From positions 9,176,001 to 9,240,000 of the forward strand of contig JAYKYS010000009.1 of assembly GCA_036924285.1 (NCBI GenBank): a stretch of 64,000 bases of DNA, written 5' to 3'. Position 1 is the first letter of the stretch, and each line of letters opens with the position of its first letter. This DNA is from Asterella californica. Its lineage: Eukaryota; Streptophyta; Marchantiopsida; Marchantiales; Aytoniaceae. Position numbers and translations under genes: made by a program. The notes below the pieces were generated by a model. The model was not told the origin of the DNA, did not search any database, and saw only the letters and a program-made list of their open reading frames with translations. Below, piece by piece: positions 20,395 through 33,201 of this stretch.

Positions 20395-20741
20395 CCAAAC
20401 GAAGTAGATGAAGTGCCTATGGAAAGCTGACAAGGAGCTCTATCCACTGGTGCGATAAAAACGAAGATCCGAAGTGGTGCCAAAAACCCATAAGCTGGGG
20501 CCTAGCTTATTTTCTCCATCTTTCGAATCCTGTAACTTTTCCACTAGGCGTCCAAACGAAGTAGACAAAGTGCCTGTGGAAAGCTGACAAGGAGCTCTAC
20601 CCATCTATGCGATGAAAATGGAGATCTGAGATTGTGCCAAAAACCCGTAAGCTGGGGCCTAGCTTGTCTTCTCATGAGGTTCTTTGGAGCGACAAGCATC
20701 GAAGTTTGAATTTCAGGTAGGAGCCGGTCCACGACACGACA
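20395..20741 (-). repeat. 5' LTR of element A, outer part
   Basis: This is the remainder of the interrupted LTR. It holds the last tandem units and ends (plus strand) GGTCCACGACACGACA, followed by the target duplication CCGT at 20742-20745. Confidence 0.88.
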
Positions 20742-20745
20742 CCGT

Positions 20746-22139
20746 GGTATGTTCAAAAGTTGCAAACTGAGTTGTAGGCGAAATGTTACTTGGGGTTCTT
20801 CTACAAGATTTCTAATATCGGGAAATTTACCAGAAATCTGAGTGAGTTCGAAAAATATGTTTTTGATTTTTCTCATGTAGATTGTAGATTTTAGTATTTG
20901 TTTGCATTTCGAAATGCACAAAAAGAGCATGTCTAGAGAAAGTTATGGCACTTCGTGTTAGCAAAAGAAAGATGAAATACCGTAGTTTTCTAGCATATCA
21001 GCTTAGAAACTGGTCTCTAGAACCAATTGTGAGATCAGTTTCCGTGATATAGCTGAGCAAACTTGTAGAGAGGAGGTCTCCAGATCAATTGTCCTCAGAC
21101 TCACAACCGGCTTGGAGTAGGCTGGCCCTTTCGGGGGAATATGAGAGACATCAAGTTACCTAGGGGTGGGACACTAGATGTCCTTTATAACGTACCGTGA
21201 ATGCGGGATGCTTCCGTCTACCCTTGCACTAGTGCAGTCACCTTGTGTGGATGCTAGAGGGAGTTAACCACCAGATTTTGAAATGGATCCTATGCTAGAG
21301 GACTAAGCTCACCTTCGGGTTGTCGGGGTCACTAGAAAAATGTATATCTCGTCATATTATTCACGGATGGAAAAATCAAGTGAAACTGATACCTAAGGCA
21401 ATACTTACGGCACTTCAAAGTTCAAGGGGGCCGGAAAATGACAATGATGATAACTCGGGCTCCACGTTTTGGAACGAGGTGATTTCGGTTGTCAGAAGTA
21501 GCCGTGGTGGAGTTATTTCGGGTTGAGGTGTCAAATGATGATTATACGACCGACTCGATGACCGTCCATATAGATGAACCTGCGAAGGCTTAGTGAACTA
21601 GTCTTCTTACATGTAGATTTATTATCAGTGATTTATTTTTCTGCTGCCATTTGTTTAGGGCATCTTTTATCCATGCCAAGTGACACTGAAGGTTACGTAG
21701 GGTGGAGGAGAGGAGAGATTTCTAAAGGCATTGTCGAATTATCAAAGTACCGTGCAAAGACTATCGAGTAGAGAATTGAAGAGCTAAGAGAGAAGTTTTA
21801 CACAAAGATTATGTCTGAAGAGAATTTCTGACTGATCAGAGTTTTGACATCGAGAGATTGAGATTAGAGGACAGAAACGAGTAGAGAGGAGACTTACAAC
21901 TTGTACGCACATTTTTCTGAATAGAAACGAGAAGCTTCTAGGTGAATGAACTGGTGCTTCACTGGAGTAGTTTTCTGATATTCTGAGTTACTGAGCGTGA
22001 GATTTACAGTCTGAATGATCTGGAGTTGAAGATTTATTTGCACGCCGTGTGTTTTATCTTGGCCGGATCGAAATCGTGGTGGTGTGTTTTCTTGCGATCC
22101 ATATTTCGTGTGTGGTTTTTGCCCTCTTCTTCACGATCG
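20746..22139. other. Unassigned DNA
   Basis: I recognise no gene or complete repeat. The left end is the continuation of the target of element A. The segment 21900-22140 (ending cacgatcgtatcacagctag) resembles 5150-5280 in general style and may be part of a retroelement leader. Small ORFs have no support. Confidence 0.35.
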
Positions 22140-23340
22140 TATCACAGCTAGAAGGTATTGTCTTTTCTAGGAAACTCTCGTCTCGACACCGCTCGAACAC
22201 ATCCCATAAGTGTCTCTCATGCTCCTCCATTGTAGCACTATAGACTAAGATGTCATCAATATAACATCGAACAAAATCCAGTCTTGCTAGGATCCTTGTT
22301 CATCATCCTTTGGAACTCAGCAGGGGCGTTCTTCAACCTAAATGATAAGAACCGCCACAGATACAAACAATCCTTGCCGTGAAAGTATTCTCCAAAATGA
22401 TGTCTTGGACTTATCTTCTTCTCTCACCGGCAACTGATGATACTCTGCTCGAAGATCCAAAGTATTGAAGACCTTCACATGCCCCACTACATCAAATATC
22501 TCCTCAGGTGTCAGCATGACACATCTATCGAACTTCGTCTGTCGATTGATAAGACAGTAGTCTCCACACATCCGTCTATCTGTATTGTTGTCATACATAT
22601 TCTTCTTTGCTAGCATAGCTATGGCAAATGCGTACTCTTTATGCGACATCTCCACCAACCCAGCCTCCAACAAGTCTTGAGTCCTACTCTAGATCAAGAC
22701 TCTCTCCATGTCATTGTATTTGTAGAGAGGTCGAAAGATTGACATATCACTAGTCAAGTCGATCTTTATACCTAGTCCCTTCAAGGTATCCAAATCCTTC
22801 ATACTGGAAGCAAAACAATTCTTGTAGCTCTTCAGGAATCTTTGAACTCTCCGTCTCTTCTCTTATAAGCTTGGATCCAATCTCCAGCTCCCAAGTATCC
22901 TCTGTCATCACGTTAGAGATAGAAGACGAAGTCGTTGACTGCTATCTCGTAACCTCTTGAGCAGTTTCCTTCTGCTCATCACCAATAACCTCCACCTCCA
23001 ATGTGCAAAAACTCATGCAGCTTTAACTGCAAGCTCCACACTTTCTCCTACTACATCTCATGATGATGAACTCCACATGCCTCGTCCCCAACCTTACCTC
23101 CATCGATCCGATACGCAAAGAGCTCAGAAGTGTCTGAACAATAACACCCGTCAATCGCATCCAACGCTGCTCAATCAATCCAAGACTAACAATCCACGTC
23201 AAGTAGTTCAAGTCCATTATTTGATCCAACACCTCTGACACCGAAGTTACTGCCGTCGTACCCGTAGAGAAACCCATCGCTTGCTCTCTCTCATCTGCAT
23301 TAGGTTGCACCAACTACTTTAACTGAGCATCCCACACAAG
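22140..23340 (-). pseudogene. Degraded Ty3/gypsy pol fragment (protease region and RT)
   Basis: Read on the minus strand, 22673-22338 gives M-C-G-D-Y...N-R-Q-T-K-F-D-R and F-N-T-L-D-L-R-A-E-Y-H-Q-L-P-V-R, which are reverse transcriptase blocks. Further down (about 22290-22150) another frame gives C-Y-I-D-D-I-L-V-Y-S, the RT catalytic motif. Upstream, 23313-23023 has a region that may correspond to the aspartic protease (V-R-L-G-T-R-H-V-E-F). Several stops and frameshifts separate the pieces. The RT differs clearly from the other gypsy elements in the window, so it is a fourth family. Confidence 0.75.
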
Positions 23341-25244
23341 CCTTCGTCCTCCATCTCTGTAAGCATGATGCTAAAAAACTCACCAATGTGAGCAACATTT
23401 TCTTAAGTCGTCCCACTAGGTTCACCATTTTTATGGGTGACTTATTAATGACTCTCACTACTTGAGATCATCGCTGTACATCCAAGATGTCATTAACCGT
23501 GAGATGCATTGATAGTGTCACTGCATCGTGTGCGTCGGTTGAGCACCTCTTTCGGTAACAAGTTCGTCCATCACAACCATGGATGATGTGCACGAGATCT
23601 CACTATCGCTGATCGTGCTGACCAATAACAGTCCCAGAGAGGTGTTGGAGGACCTAGTGGGCAGAAGCCTATGTCGTCCTTCTATAGTCTCTCTAGTACG
23701 AGAGTGGTAACTTCTGTTTGGTGGTACTCTAGAGCCCAACCGTTGATGTTGAGGAAGACATCGTGCATTAGTTTGGGTCTGAGGAAGTCTGAGGTGGAGA
23801 GATGTCCATTCCAGCTGCAGACATCTATAAAGAGATAATGAGGTAGAACTCTACACATGACACGCGAGATGCTGACAATGAGAGTTCAATCAGATCATCT
23901 CACAGATGGCTCTATGATGAAGGTCAAGGTCATCGTTATGGCCATAGAGTCTTATGATGTATTGGTGTTGTGTTATACCCTATGGAGTTCATGATCGACT
24001 ATTGAGCAAAGACAACATCTTATAGATCATGTCGGCAGTCTGGTGAGAGACGAGTGAGCCACTTACCAGTGCGGTTCAGTGCCATAGTTGGGACAAGTCC
24101 CAACGGAGCTTACACTAGAGACGATGACATCTGTTGCAGAGTTCAGTTTGGTCATCACTTGGCCGAGCGAGTTGTTAGAAGACAATGCCCATGCAGAGAA
24201 TACTTCAGTCTTTGAGGAGGGTGAGGGACATGCCTAGCATGACTACGGTAGTACCATTTACCTTGGATGTTCCATTCTAGAGTTCGAGTGGAGAGCTGCA
24301 GCAGTATGTTGATCGGTTGGTGTAGCAAGCTTGGAGTGAAACCTTTGTACCGCCAGTAGAGAAACAGAGGGTTGTTCCTATTACTGATCCTGTGACTTTA
24401 TCATCGTTGTATAAGACTATCATTGTATGGCGGCATCCAGAGGAGAGTATGTGTGTGTTGGAGCTATTTGGAGAGATCAGCATAATTTGATTAGATATTC
24501 CAGGCAAGCATACGATATCACATGATGTGTTTTTTTGTCTAGAAATACACTAGGTATATCATTGTGCAGAGGTATGTGGGTTGACAAGGTTAGCTCTAGA
24601 TCTAGATGTTTCCACTCAAATGTTTCACTATTTACTCTTCTAGCCCGGGTGACCTTGTACCCACTCGTTTCAAGTTTAAAGTTTGTCACCATCCAATGAT
24701 ACGTATAGGTTGTAGAAACTTGTGTTACAAATAGATCTTTTCATGCTCTAATTGAAATACTCAGCTCTGTACTATCTAACTGAAGTAATTCCTCTATATC
24801 ACTGGAAGCATGACTTAATAGCTTCCCAGTGACGCTAATTGTCCATCAATCCAACTGCCACAAGTTTACGTAGTACAATCGAAAGATGCTATAAGGTCAT
24901 TCAATCAACTTCATGGAGTCCTAATACAACTTGCTGTCCACCTTGGTCTACCAAGCATTCCAGCAAGGTAAAGTATGCATGCTCCAAGACACTACTCAGA
25001 TCTCAATATAGCACCAACGGCGGTAGTACATGACAGCTCTGAAAACCCAAACAACGGTTTATGACTCGTGGTGACTCCGTTCTCTTTCACCACCAAGGGT
25101 TGAAATCAACCCCATACCTTCACAATGTCTAGTTGTATGCAGGCATGATAGTCCAGTAACAAACTCCTCTCCAAATTGCTCAAAAATGACCAAAAGTGAC
25201 AATAGATGTCATCAAAAATCTGAAATCGCTAATAACAGAAGTAC
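23341..25244. other. Decayed repeat DNA, no gene recognised
   Basis: A plus-strand reading around 23910-24160 gives interrupted pieces such as K-V-I-V-M-A-I-E-S-Y-D-V-L-V and H-L-P-V-R-F, which look like retroelement polyprotein debris, but frames and stops prevent a firm call. The rest holds nothing I can identify. Confidence 0.3.
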
Positions 25245-26620
25245 CTCTGAACTTTGAGACCTAAGTCCTCTCAAACTAGTCGACCAATGATGATCAAACT
25301 TCACAAGAAGTTGTATTGGACCCTTCACTATCACCCTGGAAAATTTTTAGGTTGAAAGCTCAACCCAACTCTCAGATATGGATCAAATCGTAATCTGTGC
25401 TAACTTAAGAGCTTTACAGACCCAGGTACATTTGATCCGAGACTCTGAATAAACTATTCGACCATTTGAGGTGAAACTTCTGAGATATCTTATAGACAAG
25501 ACATCCTTCAAACCTGGAAAGTTTCACTCAAAAATTGGACCCAGAACTCGAGCAATAGCAAATTCTCCATGACTATCACAGTTTGCAGCACCCGCATTAT
25601 CACGTCTGCACTTCTCAACTTTAGTCGGTCGGTTCACAATCCAAATCAACCAAGAATCTGATGAAATTGATATCAAACGACCAGCACGTCGTCAACTCTC
25701 CAACCCAACTGACAGCTCCTCAAAACTCCTCACAAGTCTCTCGGAACAACCGAAAACATCGAAGTAGGTATGAATTACACCACCCTCCACTCAATCAACC
25801 ATAACACCCTCATCCTTCCATAGAATCGATCGATTCTTCAGCTCAGATTGTAGCCTCGGTCTAGTGTTTTCCAACCATATTCTTCTTTTTGCGAATGGTC
25901 TTTGGAAGCTTCTTGGAATTACAGAAAACGTTGCGAGGATCAGCTAGATCGCCTTTGGTCCAAAAGTACACCAATAAGAGCAAAAAGAACTTTAGTTTTG
26001 TCCTTTCTTCACTCAAATTTTTCTCCTAGAACGATTTTTTACTCCCAAGGAGAGACAAAACATCAAGAAGACTCCAAGAAACCAGAAAAATCCTTGAGAC
26101 ATGTCGAAGGATTCTTTGTGGTCGGTAACTACACAGAAGCGCTCAACTAGAAGGGAACCAGTGAGTCGCAGAGTAATACAAATTCAAGAGTACAACCTGA
26201 AAATGATCTACAATCTAAAGTACGACAAAAGAAAACGGCGAAGCTATCACTCGGTTGAAATATTCTTTCTCGAAGTTTCTCACGATCCAAGCCCCATGGT
26301 TGATCTTCGGTCTGCAATGACATTGGATATCGACCCAAAGGTTGAAAGGAACGTCCGATGGATACTTGAGATCCATTATTTCTCACAACAAGGTGTACAC
26401 CGTCATATCCCAGATCTCTCTTTATGTAACAATCGAAAGGATCACCAAAAGCTGTAAGTCCATCACCCTCCTCATGAATTCATTGTCAAAATACACAACT
26501 AACCACTGTCGAAAGTGATCGCGGTGGATGCAATGAAGCTTGATGAGAAACAGATTAGAGAAAGAAAGATCCGGAGCCGGTATCAGACCTCCGTCCATAA
26601 CCACCACTCTCGTAATTCTT
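25245..26620 (+). repeat. LTR-like repeat, inverted partner of 36480-37885
   Basis: The reverse complement of this stretch matches 36480-37885 over about 1.4 kb with scattered differences. At 26581-26590 the plus strand reads CCGGTATCAG followed by A, close to the initiator-Met primer site TGGTATCAGAGC, so this may be a 5' LTR on the plus strand followed by its primer site. Outer border not resolved. Protein-like similarity between the small ORFs of the two copies reflects DNA identity, not a known gene. Confidence 0.65.
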
Positions 26621-26761
26621 CACCTCTCCATGCAGACCTCCGAGAACCCTCCTAAATCATCCGTTGAGAGAGAATGTCTTATAAACCCTCGACTCATCAT
26701 TTTATACTCAAATGCGGCAACAGGACCATTGAAGTGAACGCGCACAGATTGATGACTTGGC

Positions 26762-26765
26762 ACGT
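26762..26765 (+). other. Target site duplication ACGT, left of element B
   Basis: ACGT at 26762-26765 is repeated at 33198-33201 on the far side of element B. Confidence 0.85.
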
Positions 26766-28792
26766 TCTCGTGTCGGATATTGCATGAAGGATGTCGAGGA
26801 AAATGCGAGGTTCCTGGCTGTGGAGATGTTGTGTGCCAAACAAAGACAAGACAGAGAAGAACAACCACGAAAACGAACGCGTAATATATACCACTCCAAA
26901 TGTATGTACACTGCTGTTTCTTTCTCCTAACAGCACAAAACTGAGGAACAGACCAGAGCGGTCTGTAACCTACTTCAGAAGCCCTAAAACAAACCCCTGA
27001 ATCGCAACCCTAGCCTGAAATCGCCAAAGCGTAGCTCAAAGCAAGAGAAACTTCTCTTTGCTAACAACTAGAGCCACAACAGTATCACGCGATCCAAACC
27101 CAAGTCCAAACCACATCCACACACTAGCTCTTGGCTAAAGCTAGCTATCACAAGCCATACACAACCAACTAAGTCCTTAACGAACTCAAAAGGACGAAAC
27201 CTGTAGAGAAGGAACCGAAAAAAGACCTATCTGGGAACTTTCTCCTTTCGCCAAACGATCTTCAAATCTTGATAGGGTCTCTTTCCCTGACTCTGTTGGC
27301 TCAAGAAACCTTCAGATCCGACTCCCGATAGTCGAGATATCGCCAATTTTCGGTCGCAGGTGATCGAACCTTCAAAAACTCTTCCCTGCAGCTTAAAACC
27401 GCTCACACCGCACAAACGGATCGTCCAAACTGATATCTGTCTTCACTGGTAGGTAGATCTAGCTACCCTGAACCCAACAAGACTCCAAACAAGCCATTTG
27501 GAGTTCCCCTTGCAAAACCACTCAAGAAATTTGGTCGCAGATTGCAAAAAACTGACGTAAATCGGCTCCCTGCGGCTCAAACTTGCTCACCACACCCAAA
27601 CCAACAATCCGATTCACGTACAGTCTTCTCCTATGAGTAGATGAAGACTCCCTGATCGCGTAGGCACCAAGAATGAAGAGCTTGGCTCCCCGATCGCGAA
27701 GAACAGCCCAACCTCATGTCGCAGGTGAACGAATATCTGATGTAAGCGCTTCCCTGCGAGCCAATTTCACTCAGAACTTCCAAACCGCCCGATGAAAACT
27801 GGTATCGTCTTCAATTTCCTGTAGAACTCGGTGTTCTGATCCCGTTGGATTCAAGGACAGCAAGTTTGGACTCCGGAACGGCCCGAACGGTCCAACTCTC
27901 CTTCACAGGTAACTGAAAACTCCAAATCTGCTTCCTGCATCTCAATTTCCCTCAGTACACACTCCCCGATCCGTCTCTTCACAAACCGTTTGAACCGGTG
28001 TGTAGCCTGCACAGATCTGAACCCAACAACGCCTTGCGCGCTTGCATTGGACTCCTAAATCTCCTGAACCGTCCGTTGACAGGTCATAGGCGCAATCTAG
28101 CCCTTTAAACACCCCCCTTGCAACAGTCTCTGTACGTACAGTTCTCTCCTGAATACCTGAATAATAAGAAGCAGGCCCCTTGCGTCTTTGATATAACGCC
28201 TGAGCCCTAAATACCCAGCCAACAAGTAACTAGGGGCCTAGCTTGATTTTACCTTCTTTCGAATCGCATAACTTCTTCTCTGGATGTCTAAACGAAGTAA
28301 ACAAGATGCCCATGGAAAGCTGACAGCGAGCTCTATCCATCTATGTGATGAAAGTGAAGATCCGAAGTTGCGCCAAAAGCCCGTAAGCTGGGGCCTAGCT
28401 TGTTTTCTCCATCTTTCGAGTCATGTAACTTCTCCACTAGGCGTCCAAACGAAGTAGATGAAGTGTCTATGGAAAGCTGACAAGGAGCTCTATCCACTGG
28501 TGCGATAAAAACGAAGATCCGAAGTTGTGCCAAAAACCCGTAAGCTGGGGCCTAGCTTGTTTTCTCCATCTTTCGAGTCTTGTAACTTCTCCACTAGGCG
28601 TCCAAACGAAATAGATGAAGTGCCTATGGAAAGCTGACAAGGAGCTCTACCCATCTATGCGATGAAAATGGAGATCCAAAATGAAGCCAAAAGCCCGTAA
28701 GCTAGGGCCTAGCTTGTCTTTCTCGTGAGTGTCTTTGGAGCGACAAGCATCGAAGTCTGAATTTCATATAGGAGCCGGTCCACGACACGACA
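26766..28792 (-). repeat. 3' LTR of element B (2027 bp)
   Basis: On the plus strand it runs TCTCGTGTCGG to ACGACACGACA. It has the same tandem 157-bp array as copy A near 28230-28700. Confidence 0.92.
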
Positions 28793-28806
28793 TCCACCCC
28801 CTCCAA
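28793..28806 (-). other. Polypurine tract of element B
   Basis: On the minus strand, ggttggagggggtgga precedes the LTR; it differs by few bases from the tracts at 7579 and 19001. Confidence 0.8.
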
Positions 28807-29401
28807 CCTGTGCATCCTCCGGTATGCACCAGAGATACCAACCAAGGAGTGGACCGGCATGTTCTTCGTCATTCTCACCTTGTCATCCTCCCTCCCATCT
28901 CAGTCAACCTCATCCTCAAGTCTGCAACATCATCTGCCATGATCCTCCCTAGATCCATGCTCATCGACCTTCACCTCGAACCTCCCATCCAATCACCCCC
29001 TCTAAATCTACACATCTTCAATATGCGAAGACATAGAAAGAATAACCCATCATAGAAATATCTTCCATCCGTCCTGTAGAACCTCACCGTCGAGGTTTGT
29101 GACCTTAGTGTCGTAGTAGACATCCCTCATCCTGCCAATCATCACCCGTATCCTGACTGTAACCTTCAACCTCAAGCATGTACTTGTCGTTGTACGTAAT
29201 CCTCTCTTCTTTTTTGTTTTTCTGAAAAAAAGAACCACACCGTTGCAACTAAAATCCTCAAACGCAACCACAATGATATCTTCCTCAACCATCATCCTCC
29301 CTGATCCTTCTTCTGAAAACCCTTACAAACTTCCAAGCATCATTCTCTCAACACAAATCACCTTCAGCAATGGCTTCTCCCCTGTAAGCCATTCTTACCC
29401 A

Positions 29402-31022
29402 TCATCCTATACCCGTAACCTTGAAAGCATCCGTCCACTCTCGTTCACTCTCAGCATGTCCGTCCTTGATGAAGCCGATGTAAGCATCATGGACTTCCCT
29501 TGTAGTCGCATCCAATATCTCTCGTGAAATGAATCCAACCTTGACATCTTGAATGCGCTCCTCCCAACCTCCCTTCACATCCATCGTCATCATATCTGCA
29601 TCTGGTAGTTGTTTGTCAGCAATCAGATCACCCACGTCCGCTATCTGCACCTCAACCATCTCTTCCGGTTGTGAAGGATCGCCCTCCATTGCCTGTATAG
29701 GAAGAATAGTTTCCTGTTGAACCTTATCCTCCCCAGCTTGTTTCTCTGAAAAAATCTCCTCTTGTCTCTTCTTCTCGCTCTGCATCGTGGATGCAGTATC
29801 CAACCGAGCTCGTTTAGATCCACGTGCTCATCCAAATCATCCCTATGGAGATCATGTTCAATCTCCTCCACCCTAGCATCATAGTTTGTAGCTTCGATAG
29901 CTACAACTGCATGTGCCGCAAAGTAATCATCTACAAACTTCTTCATCCATCCTTTACCAACGTTGGCTTGAAAGAGAGTACCCGAACTTCTGAATGCAAC
30001 CTTTCCATCCTCCCAAGAAATTACCTCTCGTTGCAAAGACTCTGCAAAGTCGATGCAATACCCCGCTGATGGTCAGTACCATCACACCACAAGCAGTGAT
30101 GTACCCAAGCTGGTTTGGGTACAAGCTCCATCTTGGCCGACGATCTCTTATCCTCCAACCTAGTAACCTTAGCTTGCAGATCTTGCATCTTTTGTTGTAG
30201 GTCCTCGATGGTTGGATCCTTCTCCTCTACAACCACAACTGGAAGTTGAACCTCAGATACTACCTGAACTGGTGTAGTAGTCAGCACTGCAGGTGTCAAC
30301 CTTGTAACCCTTTCCCTTGTATGTCTCCAGACAAGAAGCTCAATAGCTTCATGCACAATCTCCCAATTTCTTGTTAACCCTTCTTCTTCATCCCCATCCT
30401 CCAGAAGTAGCTCCAACTGTTCCTGCCATGGTTCATCCGCAGCTTGAAGAAACAGCTCCGTCTTGTAGCTCTCCAAGGTTAGCTTGTCCACCCGAGGTAG
30501 TTGAGAGAATTGTCTCTCAAACTCCTTTAACAGCTCGGTAGGCTGTAAACCCTTGCTGGATCTGTTGATCCATTCCAAAAACGATTTCTTGGTTACTCGA
30601 TCTGAGTTCCCCAAGAAAAACTCCTCCATCAGCACATGTAAAAATGTATCCCAGTTCCTCCCAAAACGCTTTGCTAGACCCTTCACATGCTCCCTTATCT
30701 CAGGCACCGCAGCGAGTTCGAATGTCTCGATCATCTCCTTCTCCGATACATGATCCAAATCCATATCCATCTTGTAACATCTCAAGTACTCAGAGATGTC
30801 TCTCCCACCAAATAGAGCGAACTTGTCGATCACCCTTCCAAGCACCTTCTTCCCCAAAGCCTCCTTTTGTTGGTTCTCTTGCTCTTGTCGCATAAACAAA
30901 GTGAAGGCTTGAAACAATCGTGCAGTTGCTGCATCCAACTGCATCCCAGGTATACTCTCTGATCCGTCCATCTCATCCATAGTCATGGCTCGTCCCATTC
31001 TCCCATCCTCCCATGATCCCAA
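29402..31022 (-). pseudogene. gag: Gag-like protein of element B, at least two frameshifts
   Basis: The first 333 codons (31022-30021) are open and collinear with element A and with the N-terminal half of the autonomous Gag. At the zinc knuckle the frame is lost: a base missing near 30060 changes C-D-G-T-D-H-Q-R-D-N-C so that the last cysteine is not encoded. Reading continues in a second frame (to about 29820) and then a third (29803-29402). The start is unclear, since 31022 is a TTG; an ATG just downstream is more likely. This copy cannot make a full Gag. The frameshifts are at other places than in copy A, so the decay was independent. Confidence 0.85.
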
Positions 31023-31149
31023 CCATCTACAAATCCATCATCCCAGGTCCACAGCATCCTCCCGAACAACCAAATCCATCTTCATCCTCGTTCATGATTG
31101 CTGATCTCTTCTGTCCAGTTCTGACACACAAATATCTCCACCCTAGACC

Positions 31150-31167
31150 TTCACGTCGAGTTCACCA
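31150..31167 (-). other. Primer binding site of element B
   Basis: The minus strand reads TGGTGAACTCGACGTGAA, identical to the sites at 10012-10029 and 13068-13085. Confidence 0.8.
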
Positions 31168-31170
31168 CCG

Positions 31171-33197
31171 TCTCGTGTTGGATATTGCGTGAAGGATGTC
31201 CAGGAAAACGCGAGGTTCCTGGCTGTGGAGATGTTGTGTGCCAAACAAAGACAAGACAGAGAAGAACAACCACGAAAACGAACGCGCAATATATACCACT
31301 CCAAATGTATGTACACTGCCGTTTCTTTCTCCTAACAGCACAAAACTGAGGAACAGACCAGAGCGGTCTGTAACCTACTTCAGAAGCCCTAAAACAAACC
31401 CCTGAATCGCAACCCTAGCCTGAAATCGCCAAAGCGTAGCTCAAAGCAAGAGAAACTTCTCTTTGCTAACAACCAGTGCCACAACAGTATCACACGATCC
31501 AAACCCAAGTCCAAACCACATCCACACACTAGCTCTTGGCTAAAGCTAGCTATCACAAGCCATACACAACCAACTAAGTCCTTAACGAACTCAAAAGGAC
31601 GAAACCTGTAGAGAAGGAACCGAAAAAAGACCTATCTGGGAACTTTCTCCTTTCGCCAAACGATCTTCAAATGTTGATAGGGTCTCCTTCCCTGACTCCG
31701 TTGGCTCAAGAAACCTTCAGATCCGACTCCCGATAGTCGAGATATCGTCAATTTTCGGTCGCAGGTGACCGAACCTTCAAAAATTCCTCCCTGCGGCTTA
31801 AAACCGCTCACACCGCACAAACGGATCGTCCAAACTGATATCTGTCTTCACTGGTAGGTAGATCTAGCTACCCTGAACCCAACAAGACTCCAAACAAGCC
31901 ATTTGGAGTTCCCCTTGCAAAACCACTCAAGAAATTTGGTCGCAGATTGCAAAAAACTGACGTAAATCGGCTCCCTGCAGCTCAAACTTGCTCACCACAC
32001 CCAAACCAACAATCCAATTCACGTACAGTCTTCTCCTATGAGTAGATGAAGACTCCCTGATCGCGTAGGCACCAAGAACGAAGAGCTTAGCTCACCGATC
32101 GCGAAGAACAGCCCAACCTCATGTCGCAGGTGAACGAAAATCTGATGTAAGCGCTTCCCTGCGAGCCAATTTCACTCAGAACTTCCAAACCGCCCAATGA
32201 AAACTGGTATCGTCTTCAATTTCCTGTAGAACTCGGTGTTCTGATCCCGTTGGATCCAAGGACAACAAGTTTGGACTCCGGAACGGTCCGAACGGTCCAA
32301 CTCTCCTTCACATGTAATTGAAAACTCCAAATCTGCTTCCTGCGTCTCAATTTCCCTCAGTACACACTCCCCGATCCGTCTCTTCCCAAACCGTTTGAAA
32401 CTAGTGCGTAGCCTACACAGATCTGAACCCAACGACGTCTTGCGCGCTTGCATTGGACTCCTAAATCTCCCGAACCGTCCGTTGACAGGTCGCAGGTGCA
32501 AGCTAACCCCTTAAGCACCCCCCTTGCAACAGTCTCTGTACGTACAGTTCTCTCCTGAATACTTGAATAATAAGAAGCAGGCCCCTTGCGTCTTTGATAT
32601 AACGCCTGAGCCCTAAATACCCAGTCAACAAGTAACTAAGGACCTAACTTGATTTTACCTTCTTTCGAATCGCATAACTTCTTCTTTGGATGTCCAACGA
32701 AGTAAACAAGATGCCCATGGAAAGCTGACAGCGAGCTCTATCCATCTATGTGATGAAAGTGAAGATCCGAAGTTGCGCCAAAAGCCCGTAAGCTGGGGCT
32801 TAGCTTGTTTTCTCCATCTTTCGAGTCATGTAACTTCTCCACTAGACGTCCAAACGAAGTAGATGAAGTGTCTATGGAAAGCTGACAAGGAGCTCTATCC
32901 ACTGGTGCGATAAAAACAAAGATCCGAAGTTGTGCCAAAAACCCGTAAGCTGGGGCCTAGCTTGTTTTCTCCATCTTTCGAGTCTTGTAACTTCTCCACT
33001 AGACGTCCAAACGAAATAGATAAAGTGCCTATGGAAAGCTGACAAGGAGCTTTACCCATCTATGCGATGAAAATGGAGATCCAAAATGAAGCCAAAAGCC
33101 CGTAAGCTAGGGCCTAGCTTGTCTTTCTCGTGAGTGTCTTTGGAGCGACAAGCATCGAAGTCTGAATTTCAGATAGGAGCCGGTCCACGACACGACA
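31171..33197 (-). repeat. 5' LTR of element B (2027 bp)
   Basis: The plus strand runs TCTCGTGTTGG to CACGACACGACA and is followed by the ACGT duplication. The tandem array lies near 32640-33110. Confidence 0.92.
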
Positions 33198-33201
33198 ACG
33201 T

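Larger units (their letters stand above)
5552..20741 (-). mobile_element. Non-autonomous gag-only LTR retrotransposon, copy A, split by a nested element
   Basis: On the minus strand the order is 5' LTR (20741 down to 10033, interrupted), primer site, gag, polypurine tract, 3' LTR (7578 down to 5552). The internal region is only about 2.45 kb and codes for a Gag-like protein; no protease, RT or integrase is present. The 4-bp target duplication CCGT lies at 5548-5551 and 20742-20745. The primer site and polypurine tract match those of the autonomous gypsy element nested inside it. Without that insertion the element is about 6.5 kb. This organisation matches the class known as TR-GAG elements (terminal-repeat retrotransposons with gag). 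Confidence 0.9.
26766..33197 (-). mobile_element. Non-autonomous gag-only LTR retrotransposon, copy B (6432 bp)
   Basis: The element is complete: two 2027-bp LTRs, 2378 bp between them, primer site, gag remnant, polypurine tract and a 4-bp target duplication ACGT. It is the same family as copy A in the same orientation, without any nested insertion. The LTRs differ at many positions, so the insertion is older than the autonomous element at 11684. No enzyme is encoded. Confidence 0.93.
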
